From assembly GCF_901687125.1 (NCBI RefSeq), contig NZ_CABFJY010000010.1, positions 1 through 50,300 on the forward strand: a stretch of 50,300 bases of DNA, written 5' to 3'. This DNA comes from Actinobacillus vicugnae (lineage in GTDB: Bacteria; Pseudomonadota; Gammaproteobacteria; Enterobacterales; Pasteurellaceae). Below are positions 28,883 to 38,397 of this stretch, piece by piece. Below the pieces are notes generated by a model. The model saw only the letters and a list, made by a program, of their open reading frames with translations. It had not been told where the DNA came from and searched no databases. Position numbers and translations under genes: made by a program. The number at the start of each line of letters is the position of its first letter. Within the stretch, counting starts at the first letter, position 1.

Positions 28883-30162
28883 TGCTACATTTATTCTATA
28901 CGATTTTAAGTTACATCATTCAGCCGTTCATTTTATTGATGATGTGGAATCGTGGGCGTAAACAACCAGCCTATCGTCATCGTCTGGCAGAGCGTTACGC
29001 TTATTACGATAATGATCAACAGCCTGTAGAGAACGGTGTATTAGTACACGCCGCCTCTGTAGGAGAAGTCATAGCAGCGACGCCGCTTATCAAAGCGATC
29101 CAAGAAAAATATCCAACATTACCCATTACCGTAACCACGGTTACTCCAACGGGATCGGCTCAGGTGCATTCTGCATTTGGTAACAGCGTATCGCATTTTT
29201 ATTTGCCTTACGATCTGCCTGATGCGATGACCCGCTTTTTGGATTTTGTAAAACCTAAGTTGATCATTGTGATCGAAACCGAGCTATGGCCAAATTTAAT
29301 TCATAAAGCGCACACCAGAGATATTGCCTTTGTGATTGCTAACGCCCGTCTGTCGCCACGTTCAGCAAAACGTTATGGTTGGATCAAATCAGGCTTAGCA
29401 AAAATATTAAATAAAATTGATTTAATTATGGCGCAAGATGCAGTAAGTGCAGAACGCTACTTAAATTTAGGCTTTCATCAACAAAATTTAGTGAATACGG
29501 GTAATTTAAAATTCGACTTAGAAATTAATAATGAACTGCGCAATCAGGTTGAGCTGACAAGAAAAGAGCTAAATTTACAGCAACGACCTGTTTGGATTAC
29601 TGGTAGCACTCATGAAGGCGAAGAAAAAATATTGCTCGAAGCACATAAACAGCTACTTACTCGTTGGCATGATTTAGTACTTATTTTAGTGCCAAGACAC
29701 CCCGAGCGTTTTGCAAGCGTGGAAGATTTACTGATTAAATCCGAACTAAATTATACAAAGCGCACCGATAAAGTAGCCTTAGACGCCAATAGCCAAGTGC
29801 TACTCGGCGATACCATGGGTGAAATGATGACGCTTTATGGGCTAGCTCAAATTGCGTTTGTTGGCGGAAGTTTGGTCAAACACGGCGGACATAACCCTCT
29901 TGAGCCGATTGCCTTTGAACTTCCTGTTATTTCAGGTGTACATACTTTCAACTTTCCTGAAGTCTTTGCCAAATTACGCTACGTAAAAGGCGTTATTGAA
30001 ATAAAAAGTGAAGTAGAAGACCTAGTACAAGCGGTCGATTTTTTACTGGAAAATCCGAATGCTTGCCAAGCAATCAGCCAAGCAGGCTTTAGTGTATTAC
30101 AAGAAAATCAAGGCGCATTAAAACGTCATATGGCGCTCCTTGCACCTTACATAGAGAAATAA
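28882..30162 (+). CDS. waaA: 3-deoxy-D-manno-octulosonic acid (Kdo) transferase WaaA
   Basis: WaaA (KdtA) adds Kdo from CMP-Kdo to the lipid A precursor on the inner face of the inner membrane. In Haemophilus-type bacteria it usually adds one Kdo. The 426-residue GT30 protein has an N-terminal membrane anchor and [15 protein letters not shown] with the catalytic Glu62. Further segments are [24 protein letters not shown] and [11 protein letters not shown]. It starts with GTG, overlapping the waaL stop by one base, so the two genes are coupled. coaD follows after one base, as in the E. coli waaA-coaD pair. Confidence 0.94.
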   Translation: MLHLFYTILSYIIQPFILLMMWNRGRKQPAYRHRLAERYAYYDNDQQPVENGVLVHAASVGEVIAATPLIKAIQEKYPTLPITVTTVTPTGSAQVHSAFGNSVSHFYLPYDLPDAMTRFLDFVKPKLIIVIETELWPNLIHKAHTRDIAFVIANARLSPRSAKRYGWIKSGLAKILNKIDLIMAQDAVSAERYLNLGFHQQNLVNTGNLKFDLEINNELRNQVELTRKELNLQQRPVWITGSTHEGEEKILLEAHKQLLTRWHDLVLILVPRHPERFASVEDLLIKSELNYTKRTDKVALDANSQVLLGDTMGEMMTLYGLAQIAFVGGSLVKHGGHNPLEPIAFELPVISGVHTFNFPEVFAKLRYVKGVIEIKSEVEDLVQAVDFLLENPNACQAISQAGFSVLQENQGALKRHMALLAPYIEK

Positions 30163-30163
30163 A

Positions 30164-30640
30164 ATGAGTTATACCGTTATCTACGCAGGTACTTTTGACC
30201 CGATTACCAATGGGCATTTAGATATTATTGAACGTGCTACCAAGCTATTTGGCAAAGTGATTGTTGCTGTGGCGAAAAACCCAGGTAAGCAACCACTTTT
30301 TTCGTTAGAAGAACGTACACAGCTAGTTGAGCAAAGTTGTGCACATCTTAGCAATGTACAAGCGGTCGGATTTAGTGGCTTATTAGCACATTTTGCTACC
30401 CTTCATAATGCTAAAACTTTAATACGAGGCATTCGTGGTAGTGATGATATTGAATATGAAATTCAATTAGCACAATTAAATGAAAAACAAGCCGCAGGGT
30501 TAGAGACGGTGTTCTTCCCTCCTGCTGTGGAATGGCGCTATCTTTCTTCAACTATGGTGCGCGAAATTTATCGTCACCAAGGTGATGTTACACAATTTGT
30601 ACCAGCGCCTGTTTTAAAAGCATTAAAAGAAAAGGAATAA
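30164..30640 (+). CDS. coaD: Phosphopantetheine adenylyltransferase CoaD
   Basis: CoaD makes dephospho-CoA from 4'-phosphopantetheine and ATP, the fourth step of coenzyme A synthesis. The 158-residue protein begins with the nucleotidyltransferase motif [16 protein letters not shown], where Thr15 to His18 form the T/HXGH motif. [19 protein letters not shown] and the ISSTMVRE-like LSSTMVREI complete the ATP site. It is closely spaced behind waaA. Confidence 0.96.
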   Translation: MSYTVIYAGTFDPITNGHLDIIERATKLFGKVIVAVAKNPGKQPLFSLEERTQLVEQSCAHLSNVQAVGFSGLLAHFATLHNAKTLIRGIRGSDDIEYEIQLAQLNEKQAAGLETVFFPPAVEWRYLSSTMVREIYRHQGDVTQFVPAPVLKALKEKE

Positions 30641-30642
30641 CA

Positions 30643-31194
30643 ATGAGTAAATTAGACAACCAAAACCTAATTTGGATCGATCTTGAAATGACAGGTTTAG
30701 ATCCAGAAAAAGAACGCATTATTGAAATTGCGACGATCGTAACGGATAAAGATTTAAATATTCTTGCTGAAGGTCCTGTTTTAACCGTACATCAGCCAGA
30801 TGAACTATTAAATAAAATGAGTGATTGGTGTGTCAAAACGCACACCGAAAATGGCTTAATCGAACGAGTAAAACAAAGTAAACTGACTGAACGTGCAGCG
30901 GAGTTACAAACACTTGATTTCTTAAAACGTTGGGTGCCAAAAGGTGCTTCGCCAATTTGTGGCAACAGCGTGCCGCAAGACAAACGTTTTTTATATAAAT
31001 ATATGCCTGATCTTGCCGATTATTTCCATTATCGCCACCTTGATGTAAGCACCCTAAAAGAGCTTGCGCGCCGTTGGAAACCAGAAATCTTGGAGCAATT
31101 TACCAAGAAAAATACTCATTTGGCATTAGACGATATTAGAGAATCTATCGAAGAACTAAAATTTTATCGTAGTCATTTTATTAAATTAGATTAA
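30643..31194 (+). CDS. orn: Oligoribonuclease
   Basis: Orn degrades RNA oligomers, chiefly dinucleotides, to mononucleotides in the cytoplasm and is often essential. The 183-residue DEDDh exonuclease has [20 protein letters not shown] with Asp13 and Glu15, the middle Asp in NSVPQDKRF, and [14 protein letters not shown] with the final histidine and aspartate. The gene starts two bases after coaD with AAGGAAT as its ribosome binding site, so it is part of the waaL-waaA-coaD-orn run. Confidence 0.96.
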   Translation: MSKLDNQNLIWIDLEMTGLDPEKERIIEIATIVTDKDLNILAEGPVLTVHQPDELLNKMSDWCVKTHTENGLIERVKQSKLTERAAELQTLDFLKRWVPKGASPICGNSVPQDKRFLYKYMPDLADYFHYRHLDVSTLKELARRWKPEILEQFTKKNTHLALDDIRESIEELKFYRSHFIKLD

Positions 31195-31241
31195 AATGCC
31201 TTCTATTTTATTAACCTTAGCTGTAACAATTACTCACTGAA

Positions 31242-31742
31242 ATGTCAGATTCAATCACTTTTTATTCTCCAACTGAGCAACAAATGTCGCAATTTGGTCA
31301 AGCGTTGGCTCAACGTATGCAGACCTATTTAAATCTTTCCACTCAGCACTCGCTCGTGATTTATTTAAACGGAGAATTAGGCGCAGGGAAAACCACCCTA
31401 ACCCGCAGTATTGTACGGGAGTTTGGTCATATTGGAAATGTGAAAAGCCCAACCTACACTTTAGTTGAAGAATACCAATTAGCACCTTATACGCTTTATC
31501 ATTTCGATCTTTATCGTCTTAGCGATCCTGAAGAACTTGAGTTTATGGGTATTCGTGATTACTTCCGCCCCCAAACCGTTTGTTTATTAGAATGGGCTAG
31601 CCGTGGTAAGGGCATGATTCCAGATGCTGATATGATTATCCAAATTGATTATGCCGAAACAGGACGAAATATTAGCTTATTAGCACAAACCGATGCTGGC
31701 GCACAGCTTTTGGTAAATTTTAACCTAAATCAGATCGCTTAA
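31242..31742 (+). CDS. tsaE: tRNA threonylcarbamoyladenosine biosynthesis ATPase TsaE
   Basis: TsaE is the ATPase that drives the TsaBD complex in t6A37 formation on tRNA. The 166-residue protein has the Walker A loop GELGAGKTT (44-52), [10 protein letters not shown], the YHFDLYRL segment and a late LLEWASRG. It precedes amiB, as in E. coli and H. influenzae. In those organisms mutL comes next, but here the run ends with amiB. Confidence 0.94.
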   Translation: MSDSITFYSPTEQQMSQFGQALAQRMQTYLNLSTQHSLVIYLNGELGAGKTTLTRSIVREFGHIGNVKSPTYTLVEEYQLAPYTLYHFDLYRLSDPEELEFMGIRDYFRPQTVCLLEWASRGKGMIPDADMIIQIDYAETGRNISLLAQTDAGAQLLVNFNLNQIA

Positions 31743-31756
31743 TTGAAAGGAATAAG

Positions 31757-32878
31757 ATGAACAAGTTAGTAAATTATATTGCTGTTAGTTTATTTGGCTT
31801 ATTTTTTAGTCTTAGCAGTTATGCTAAAACCGTAGTGGTTATTGATGCTGGACATGGCGGAAAAGACCCTGGTGCAATTGGTGCAACCCTTGGCACTAAA
31901 GAAAAAAATGTCACTCTCGCAATCTCAAAAGAGTTAAAAGCGTTATTAGACGCTAATCCGAATTTTAAAGCGGTAATGACACGTAAAAGTGACTACTTTA
32001 TTCAACTTCCAGAACGTACTGAAATTGCACGTAAAAACAAAGCAAATCTTTTAGTTTCTATTCATGCGGATTCATCGCCGAAATCAAATAGTCTAAAAGG
32101 CGCTTCTGTTTGGGTACTTTCAAACCGTCGTGCAAGCGATGAAATGGGGAAATGGCTCGAAGATCACGAAAAACGCTCTGAACTACTCGGTGGTGCAGGC
32201 TCTGTACTGTCGAATACGAACGAGAAATATTTAAACCAAACTGTATTAGATCTGCAATTTTCGCACTCGCAACGTTCTGGCTATGAATTAGGTAAAAGTG
32301 TGTTATCTCGTTTAGGCAATGTGACATCACTTGCCAAAAGCGCACCACAGCACGCAAGTTTAAGTGTATTACGTTCGCCTGATATTACTTCGATCTTAGT
32401 TGAAACGGGTTTTTTATCGAATCCAGAAGAAGAGCAAAAACTCGCAACGCCAGCCTACCGTCGTAAAATTGCGCAAGCGATTTACAACGGCTTAGTTGCT
32501 TATGCTTCACGCCATTCAGGCAACAGTAGCAAAGTGGCGTATAAAGAAGCTAAAGAAGAGAAAAAATCAACCGCTGATACCAACAAAGCTAAATCAGATA
32601 GTAAAGGCAAAAAAGCCGAAAAATCTGTTGAAAAGCAATCTGTTAAAAACACTTCTGAAAAAGCTTCAAATAGCAAAAAAGAAGATACGGATAAATCGCA
32701 AGGCTCAACCAACAAACGAGAGCCGCAAAAATCCAACAATGGCTATCATGTTGTCCAACAAAATGAAACGCTCTACTCTATCTCGCGTGTATACAATACG
32801 ACACCAGAAAAATTGAGTGCGCTAAATAACATCAAAGACAACAAAATTACTGTAGGCAAAAAACTAAAAGTAAAATAA
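31757..32878 (+). CDS. amiB: N-acetylmuramoyl-L-alanine amidase AmiB-like, with LysM domain
   Basis: This periplasmic zinc amidase cuts septal peptidoglycan for daughter cell separation. The 373-residue precursor has a signal peptide (ending SYA) and an Amidase_3 domain with [12 protein letters not shown] (His33), [22 protein letters not shown] (His103) and [12 protein letters not shown] with the catalytic glutamate. It keeps the insertion with [15 protein letters not shown] that forms the autoinhibitory helix in AmiB/AmiC, so EnvC- or NlpD-type activation is expected. A long Lys/Ser-rich linker (about 255-325) leads to one LysM domain at the C-terminus. There is no N-terminal AMIN domain. 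Confidence 0.92.
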   Translation: MNKLVNYIAVSLFGLFFSLSSYAKTVVVIDAGHGGKDPGAIGATLGTKEKNVTLAISKELKALLDANPNFKAVMTRKSDYFIQLPERTEIARKNKANLLVSIHADSSPKSNSLKGASVWVLSNRRASDEMGKWLEDHEKRSELLGGAGSVLSNTNEKYLNQTVLDLQFSHSQRSGYELGKSVLSRLGNVTSLAKSAPQHASLSVLRSPDITSILVETGFLSNPEEEQKLATPAYRRKIAQAIYNGLVAYASRHSGNSSKVAYKEAKEEKKSTADTNKAKSDSKGKKAEKSVEKQSVKNTSEKASNSKKEDTDKSQGSTNKREPQKSNNGYHVVQQNETLYSISRVYNTTPEKLSALNNIKDNKITVGKKLKVK

Positions 32879-32887
32879 CCAAGCAAT

Positions 32888-32950
32888 AAACCACGGAATA
32901 ATGAATAACACGAAGGTACGCTTTCCAAGTTATGAATTATTCCGTGGTTT
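32888..32950. repeat. Long hairpin behind amiB with a tandem GA mismatch
   Basis: AAACCACGGAATAAT (32888-32902) is the perfect complement of 32936-32950. After a GA opposite GA, a further ATAAC/GTTAT pairing follows around a 19-base loop. It probably ends amiB transcription (TTTTATAT follows). Words such as CACGAA, AATAACACG and CCACG also occur in the dxs-suhB gap, so it may belong to a dispersed repeat family. Confidence 0.6.
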
Positions 32951-33006
32951 TATATTGGCAAAATTCAGCCCAAATTCGACCGCTTGTCATAGGGAAATCG
33001 GCAAAA

Positions 33007-33038
33007 CAAAAGCCTCGTTGAAAACAACGAGGCTTTTG
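33007..33038 (-). terminator. Terminator of fis
   Basis: CAAAAGCCTCGTTG (33007-33020) is the perfect complement of 33025-33038 with an AAAA loop. On the minus strand TTTTG follows. It lies 27 bases after the fis stop. Confidence 0.85.
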
Positions 33039-33064
33039 CTAAATTACCCGAATATCAGTAAAGA

Positions 33065-33361
33065 TTAACCCATACCGTATTTTTTTAATTTTTTACGTAA
33101 TGTACCACGGTTGATACCTAACATCGTTGCTGCACGAGTTTGGTTACCACGGGTATATTGCATTACCATATCTAACATCGGGTGTTCAATCTCAGATAAT
33201 ACTAATTCGTATAATTCTGTTGGATCTTCACCGTTTAATTGAGATAAGTAATTTTTTAATGCTGCTTTTACGTTATCACGAAGTGGTTTATTCACTTGTT
33301 GCGCTTGAGCATTTAACATAGATACCGTTAATGGGTTTTGTGTAGGTTGTTGTTCTAACAT
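33065..33361 (-). CDS. fis: DNA-binding protein Fis
   Basis: Fis is a nucleoid protein that bends DNA and activates rRNA and other growth-phase genes. The 98-residue protein has the same length as E. coli Fis. Its C-terminal helix-turn-helix [27 protein letters not shown] is almost identical, and the N-terminal beta-hairpin arm is LTVSMLNAQ. The start at 33361 (MLEQQ) is chosen for its AGAAGGA ribosome binding site and match to MFEQ in E. coli. It follows dusB by 28 bases in a dusB-fis operon. Confidence 0.97.
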   Translation of the reverse strand: MLEQQPTQNPLTVSMLNAQAQQVNKPLRDNVKAALKNYLSQLNGEDPTELYELVLSEIEHPMLDMVMQYTRGNQTRAATMLGINRGTLRKKLKKYGMG

Positions 33362-33389
33362 TGTCCTTCTATCCAACTAAATAAGGATT

Positions 33390-34352
33390 CTAACGAATCG
33401 ATTTCACAAAATCTTCTAATGCCAAAAGTTGTTCTTTTGTAGATTCTAAGGCATTAAAAGCACGTTTAAAATTCGAGCTTGGAGCAAGTTGTTCTACATA
33501 CCAACCAACATGTTTACGCGCAATTCGATAACCTTTCTCCTCACCGTAAAATTGGTGAAGGTCTTCGATATGCTTCAACATGAGTTCGCATTTTTCATCA
33601 AATGATGATTTTGAAGAACGTCCATTCTCTAAAAAATCTTGAACTTCCTTAAATAACCAAGGGCGACCAAAACTGCCTCTACCGATCATAACCGCATCTG
33701 CTTTGGTGTAATCTAGAACATATTTTGCCTTCTCTGCGGAAGTTATATCACCATTAGCAATAATCGGAATAGAAACTGCTTGTTTAACTGCTTTCACACT
33801 TTCATATTCGGCTTCACCATTGAATAAACAGTGACGAGTACGACCATGAATAGTTAAAGCAGAGATACCTGCTTTTTCGGCAATTTTAGCAATATCCAAA
33901 CAATTTCTATTTTCTTGATCCCAACCTGTTCTAATTTTTAATGTTACAGGTACGTTCACGGCATTCACGACTGCATCTAAAATTTGAGCAACGAGTTCAG
34001 GTTCACGTAAAAGTGCAGAGCCTGCCATCTTTTTGTTTACCTTCTTCGCTGGGCATCCCATATTGATATCAATAATTTCAGCACCGTACTCAACATTGAC
34101 TTTTGCCGCCATTGCCATTTCTGTTGGATCAGCCCCAGCAATTTGTACCGCATTCACGCCAATCTCTTGATGATGCGCAAGCCTCAAGCGAGATTTTTCC
34201 GTATGCCATACGTCAGGGTTGGTGGACATCATCTCTGAAAACGTTAGTCCTGCTCCAAGTTGGCTACATAAACGACGAAATGGTTGGTCAGTAATACCTG
34301 CCATTGGTGCAAGGAAAATACGGTTTTTGAATTCATACTGTCCTATTTGCAT
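33390..34352 (-). CDS. dusB: tRNA-dihydrouridine synthase B (DusB)
   Basis: DusB is an FMN enzyme that reduces U17 of tRNA to dihydrouridine. The 320-residue protein aligns with E. coli DusB throughout. It has [37 protein letters not shown] with the catalytic cysteine, LTIHGRTR and [11 protein letters not shown]. The start at 34352 (MQIGQYEF) is supported by GAAGGTAAG and by alignment. A longer frame to 34409 has no support. fis lies downstream in the same operon. Confidence 0.95.
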   Translation of the reverse strand: MQIGQYEFKNRIFLAPMAGITDQPFRRLCSQLGAGLTFSEMMSTNPDVWHTEKSRLRLAHHQEIGVNAVQIAGADPTEMAMAAKVNVEYGAEIIDINMGCPAKKVNKKMAGSALLREPELVAQILDAVVNAVNVPVTLKIRTGWDQENRNCLDIAKIAEKAGISALTIHGRTRHCLFNGEAEYESVKAVKQAVSIPIIANGDITSAEKAKYVLDYTKADAVMIGRGSFGRPWLFKEVQDFLENGRSSKSSFDEKCELMLKHIEDLHQFYGEEKGYRIARKHVGWYVEQLAPSSNFKRAFNALESTKEQLLALEDFVKSIR

Positions 34353-34413
34353 CTTACCTTCACCGTAAATGATTAAAATTAAAGCGATTTTAACGAGAGA
34401 AACATCCAAATAA

Positions 34414-34439
34414 AAAGTACGGCTAAAAAACCGTACTTT
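34414..34439 (-). terminator. Terminator-like hairpin in the dusB-fis leader
   Basis: AAAGTACGG (34414-34422) is the perfect complement of CCGTACTTT (34431-34439). On the minus strand the stem is followed by TTATTT. It lies 62 bases before the dusB start and 138 bases after sixA. It may end sixA transcripts or attenuate the dusB-fis operon. Confidence 0.6.
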
Positions 34440-34481
34440 CTTATTTAAACCGTTCAGGCGAACCTGATTTTCGAGGTGCGT

Positions 34482-34510
34482 ATGATACGCATTTTTTTGT
34501 CATTTTGGAA
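34482..34510 (-). promoter_or_regulatory. Candidate dusB-fis promoter
   Basis: On the minus strand TTCCAA (34510-34505) and TATCAT (34487-34482) are 17 bases apart, followed by ACGCACC, a GC-rich stretch at the start site like that of the E. coli fis promoter. The -10 is embedded in the palindrome TGCGTAT-G-ATACGCA (34477-34491). The -35 is poor. Confidence 0.35.
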
Positions 34511-34577
34511 GTCTATTTATTCGACAATTTTTAAAAATATTTAAAAAAATTGCATAATTTCGCAAAATAGCGTTAAT

Positions 34578-35072
34578 TTATGGTTGTACCACTGCGCTGA
34601 TTTCACCTAAATCACGTTGCCAATCAATTTCTGCGAGTACTGCAGGATAAAAATGCACAGCACTTTGATTAGCAGTTAAAGCAAGTACCAATTCATACAC
34701 TAAAGGCAAATGCGAAATAATTAACACATTTTCCGCACCTTCTTCTCTTAAAAAAGCTAAATAATTGCATACATTTTCAGGATCACCTGCTGGGGTAATG
34801 CCATCCCATTGCTCAATAATATTCTCATTTATAAAATTTTCAGAAAATTTGACCGCTTGCATTCCTTGCTTGAAACAATCAAGCGTTTGCTGGGTACGAC
34901 GATATGGACTAACTAAAATTTTATCGAGCTTAATCTGTTTTTCAATCAAACGATTAGCAAACCATTCACCTTGTTGTATTGCGCATTTTTCACCGTGTGG
35001 GGTCAGAGTACGCTCTCTATCTGTACTCGCATTAAAACCCGCTTCGCCATGGCGCATAATCCAAATATTCAT
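34578..35072 (-). CDS. sixA: Phosphohistidine phosphatase SixA
   Basis: SixA is a small phosphatase of the histidine phosphatase branch. In E. coli it acts on phosphohistidines in phosphorelay and nitrogen PTS proteins. The 164-residue protein starts MNIWIMRHGEAGFNASTDRE with the catalytic RHG histidine at residue 8. It continues with ILVSPYRRTQQTLDCF and LIISHLPLVYELVLAL carrying the second histidine. It is divergent from pykA. Confidence 0.92.
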   Translation of the reverse strand: MNIWIMRHGEAGFNASTDRERTLTPHGEKCAIQQGEWFANRLIEKQIKLDKILVSPYRRTQQTLDCFKQGMQAVKFSENFINENIIEQWDGITPAGDPENVCNYLAFLREEGAENVLIISHLPLVYELVLALTANQSAVHFYPAVLAEIDWQRDLGEISAVVQP

Positions 35073-35092
35073 CGGAAAACCTCATTACTGTA

Positions 35093-35121
35093 TTTAAACC
35101 TAATCGATTTAAGCGTATAAT
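35093..35121 (+). promoter_or_regulatory. pykA promoter
   Basis: TTTAAA (35093-35098) and a perfect TATAAT (35116-35121) are 17 bases apart, followed by GCGC. The leader would be about 75 bases, with GGAG 8 bases before the ATG. Confidence 0.6.
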
Positions 35122-35204
35122 GCGCTACGTCTACGACAGTATCAAGCCCTGTCAATGAAAAGAATTTTTAATTTCGACAAATCAATACATTACGGAGTCT
35201 ATCA

Positions 35205-36644
35205 ATGTCTAGAAAACTCAGAAGAACCAAAATTGTTTGTACAATGGGTCCAGCTACAGACCGTGGCAATAATTTAGAAAAAATTATTGCTGCTGGTGCA
35301 AATATGGTTCGTATGAACTTCTCACACGGTGTGCCAGAAGATCACATTGAACGTGCAAATAAAGTACGTGAAGTTGCAGCAAAACTAGGTAAAACTGTTG
35401 CAATTTTAGGTGATTTACAAGGTCCTAAAATCCGTGTATCAACTTTCAAAGACGGTAAAATTTTCTTAAACATCGGTGACAAATTCACTTTAGATGCTGA
35501 CTTACCTCGTGGTGAAGGTCATCAAGATGCGGTTGGTTTAGACTATAAAAACCTACCAAACGATGTAGTACCAGGCGATATTCTTTTATTAGACGATGGT
35601 AACGTACAATTAAAAGTACTTTCTGTTGATGGCGTAAAAGTTCACACAGAAGTAACGGTTGGCGGCCCATTATCAAACAATAAAGGTATCAACAAATTAG
35701 GCGGTGGTTTATCTGCACCTGCATTAACTGATAAAGATAAAGAAGATATCAAATTAGCAGCGAAAATCGGTGTTGATTACCTTGCGGTATCATTCCCACA
35801 ATCAAGCGCAGACTTACATTACGCACGTCAATTAGCGCAAGAAGCGGGCTTAAATGCGAAAATCGTTGCAAAAGTAGAACGTGCTGAAACTGTTGCAACT
35901 GAAGAAGCAATGGATGACATCATTTTAGGTGCGGACGTAATCATGGTTGCTCGTGGTGACTTAGGTGTTGAAATCGGTGATGCAGCACTGGTTGGCGTAC
36001 AAAAACGTTTAATCCGTCGTTCACGTAAATTAAACCGTGTAGTTATTACTGCAACACAAATGATGGAATCAATGATTAAGAAACCAATGCCAACGCGTGC
36101 AGAGGTTATGGACGTTGCAAACGCAGTATTAGATGGTACTGATGCAGTAATGCTTTCTGGTGAAACCGCAAACGGTGACTACCCAGTAGAAACAGTTAAA
36201 TCAATGGCTGAAGTGTGTTTAGGTGCTGAAACAATGCCTAGCATTAATATTTCTCGCCACCGTATGGAAGGTTCATTCACAACCATTGACGAAGCTGTTG
36301 CAATGTCTGCAATGTATACGGCAAACCACTTAGAAGGTGTTTCTGCAATTATTGCTTTAACTCACTCAGGTGAAACAGCGAAATTAATGAGCCGCATTAG
36401 CTCGGGCTTACCAATTTACGCATTATCTCGTAATCAAAAAGCATTAAATCTTTCTGCACTTTACCGTGGTGTTACACCTGTATTTTACGATGAAGAAAGC
36501 CGTACAATTGATGGTGCGAAAAAAGCAATCACATTATTAAAAGAGAAAGGTTACTTAATGTCTGGTGACTTAGTATTATTAACACACGGTGATGAATTAA
36601 AAGAAGGTGGCACAAACACTTGCCGTATCTTAAAAGTTGAATAA
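35205..36644 (+). CDS. pykA: Pyruvate kinase II (PykA type)
   Basis: Pyruvate kinase makes pyruvate and ATP from phosphoenolpyruvate in the last step of glycolysis. The 479-residue protein matches E. coli PykA (480) rather than PykF. It starts [20 protein letters not shown]. The segments [21 protein letters not shown] with the catalytic lysine, ARGDLGVE and TATQMMESM form the active site. Codon use is biased as in highly expressed genes. A terminator follows. Confidence 0.96.
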   Translation: MSRKLRRTKIVCTMGPATDRGNNLEKIIAAGANMVRMNFSHGVPEDHIERANKVREVAAKLGKTVAILGDLQGPKIRVSTFKDGKIFLNIGDKFTLDADLPRGEGHQDAVGLDYKNLPNDVVPGDILLLDDGNVQLKVLSVDGVKVHTEVTVGGPLSNNKGINKLGGGLSAPALTDKDKEDIKLAAKIGVDYLAVSFPQSSADLHYARQLAQEAGLNAKIVAKVERAETVATEEAMDDIILGADVIMVARGDLGVEIGDAALVGVQKRLIRRSRKLNRVVITATQMMESMIKKPMPTRAEVMDVANAVLDGTDAVMLSGETANGDYPVETVKSMAEVCLGAETMPSINISRHRMEGSFTTIDEAVAMSAMYTANHLEGVSAIIALTHSGETAKLMSRISSGLPIYALSRNQKALNLSALYRGVTPVFYDEESRTIDGAKKAITLLKEKGYLMSGDLVLLTHGDELKEGGTNTCRILKVE

Positions 36645-36663
36645 TTCATTCACTGAATAAAAT

Positions 36664-36689
36664 AAACCCACGTTTCAGCGTGGGTTTTT
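36664..36689 (+). terminator. Terminator of pykA
   Basis: AAACCCACG (36664-36672) is the perfect complement of CGTGGGTTT (36679-36687), with a 6-base loop and TTA after it. Confidence 0.88.
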
Positions 36690-36715
36690 ACTATCAAAAA
36701 CCAAGGGATACTTCC

Positions 36716-37309
36716 ATGACTGAACAAGAAAAAATGCTTTCAGGCAATTTATATAACCCTGCCGATCCGCAATTAGAGCAAAATAGAGCAATCGCTCGAG
36801 AAATTACCTTCCAGCTCAACCAGCTTCCGCCATCACAGCAAGCCGAAAAAATGGCGTTGTTTAATCAATTATTCCATTCTAGCCAAACTGATTTTTATAT
36901 CGAATTACCATTTCGTTGTGATTATGGCTATAACATTAAGCTAGGTAAAAATTTTTACTCAAATTACAACTGTACTATGCTTGATTGTGCTTTAATTACG
37001 ATTGGCGATAACGTAATGCTTGCACCGAATGTTTCACTCTTTACCGCAGCTCATCCAATTGATGCCGAATGCCGTAACTCTGGCACTGAATTCGCGTTGC
37101 CTATTGTAATTGGCAATAATGTTTGGATTGGTGGAAATACTGTGGTTATGCCTAATGTAACAATCGGCAATAACGTCGTGATTGGCGCGGGTAGCGTCGT
37201 TACTAAAGATATTCCTGATAACTGCATTGCCGTTGGCAACCCTTGCAAAGTGCTACGCCAAATTAATGAACAAGACAAAATTTATTACTTTAAAGATCGT
37301 AAATTTTAA
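36716..37309 (+). CDS. Sugar O-acetyltransferase (maltose/galactoside acetyltransferase-like)
   Basis: The 197-residue protein belongs to the LacA/Maa/NodL group of left-handed beta-helix acetyltransferases, which use acetyl-CoA. It has the maltose acetyltransferase N-terminal segment (MTEQEKMLSGNLYNPADPQL) and FRCDYGYNIKLGKNFYSNYNC. Hexapeptide repeats follow, with TAAHPID carrying the catalytic histidine and GNNVWIGGNTVVMPNVTIGN after it. The start at 36716 has AGGGATA upstream. The stop overlaps the start of opsX (TAATG), so it is translationally coupled to a lipooligosaccharide gene. A role in O-acetylating a cell-surface sugar is possible but not shown. Confidence 0.87.
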   Translation: MTEQEKMLSGNLYNPADPQLEQNRAIAREITFQLNQLPPSQQAEKMALFNQLFHSSQTDFYIELPFRCDYGYNIKLGKNFYSNYNCTMLDCALITIGDNVMLAPNVSLFTAAHPIDAECRNSGTEFALPIVIGNNVWIGGNTVVMPNVTIGNNVVIGAGSVVTKDIPDNCIAVGNPCKVLRQINEQDKIYYFKDRKF

Positions 37310-38355
37310 TGAAAAAACGACCGCTTAATATCTGTGTTTTACGCCTTTCCGCAATTGGAGATGTATGTCATACCCTTGCGGTGGTTCAAGCTATTCAACG
37401 CCAGTATCCCGATGCACATATCAGTTGGGTTATCGGAAAAACTGAGGCAAACCTAATGCAAGGTTTAGCTAATGTAGAATTAATTACTTATGATAAAAAA
37501 ACAGGTTGGAAAGGAATCTTTACACTCTGGAAACAGCTCGCTGGTAAGCGGTTTGATTTTTTACTAAATATGCAAACCGCATTTCGCGCCTCAATGATTT
37601 CTCTCGGTATTAAAGCACACAAAAAAATTGGCTTTAATAGAGATCGAGCGCGTGAAGCACAGTGGTTATTTACCAATGCCAAAGTGGAAATAACGTCTTC
37701 TCCCCATGTACTCGATGGACAAATGATGTTCGCCAAAGCGATTGGCGTAACAGATTTAACCCCTCGTTGGGAATTGCCATTAAGCCAATCCGATCTTGAT
37801 TACGCTACGACCTTTATTGATAAAACGAAAAAGAATGTGCTGATCTCACCTTGCTCAAGTAAACCAGAAAAAGATTGGAGCTTAGAGGCTAATGCAGAAA
37901 TTGCCCAATGGCTTATAGATCGTAATGTGAATGTAATTATTGCGGGTTCACCAGCAGCTTATGAAATGGAAACAGCACAAAAAATTCAACAACTTGCGCC
38001 TAATTGCATCAATATCGCGGGAAAAACTAGCTTAAAACAACTTGCAGCCGTGATAAAACAAGTAGATTTAGTAATAGCCCCAGACACAGGTGCTGCGCAT
38101 ATTGCTACCACTCAAGCTACTCCTGTCATTGGTTTATATGCGATACATAATCCACGTAGGACTGCACCTTATAATGATCAACACAACGTAATATCTGTTT
38201 ATGACCAAGCGATCTTGGATTATTACGCTAAGCCGTGGCATGAATTACCTTGGGCAACGAAAGCTAAAAGTAAATCGGCGGAAAAATTAATGGCACGTAT
38301 TAGTGTTGAACAAGTAAAGAAAAAAATAGTTGAAACGCTAAGTGTTAAGTTGTAG
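37309..38355 (+). CDS. opsX: Heptosyltransferase, GT9 family (OpsX-like)
   Basis: The 348-residue protein is a GT9 ADP-heptose:LOS heptosyltransferase that adds L-glycero-D-manno-heptose to the Kdo region of lipooligosaccharide. It starts with the family segment ICVLRLSAIGDVCHTLAVVQAI. The donor site is seen in ISPCSSKPEKDWSLEANAEI and VIAPDTGAAHIATTQATPVIGLY. Pasteurellaceae use an OpsX-type enzyme for the first heptose, and the sequence fits this better than WaaC. The assignment to the first heptose is from memory of the family. The start overlaps the stop of the acetyltransferase gene. Confidence 0.85.
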   Translation: MKKRPLNICVLRLSAIGDVCHTLAVVQAIQRQYPDAHISWVIGKTEANLMQGLANVELITYDKKTGWKGIFTLWKQLAGKRFDFLLNMQTAFRASMISLGIKAHKKIGFNRDRAREAQWLFTNAKVEITSSPHVLDGQMMFAKAIGVTDLTPRWELPLSQSDLDYATTFIDKTKKNVLISPCSSKPEKDWSLEANAEIAQWLIDRNVNVIIAGSPAAYEMETAQKIQQLAPNCINIAGKTSLKQLAAVIKQVDLVIAPDTGAAHIATTQATPVIGLYAIHNPRRTAPYNDQHNVISVYDQAILDYYAKPWHELPWATKAKSKSAEKLMARISVEQVKKKIVETLSVKL

Positions 38356-38363
38356 AGTATCAC

Positions 38364-38381
38364 TGTACTAAAAATTTTACA
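38364..38381 (+). promoter_or_regulatory. Possible TyrR box upstream of aroF
   Basis: TGTACT-AAAAAT-TTTACA fits the TyrR consensus TGTAAA-N6-TTTACA at ten of twelve positions, including the key G and C 14 bases apart. It lies 16 bases before the aroF start codon, where bound TyrR could block expression. Confidence 0.4.
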
Positions 38382-38397
38382 GAACAAGGAAACAAAA

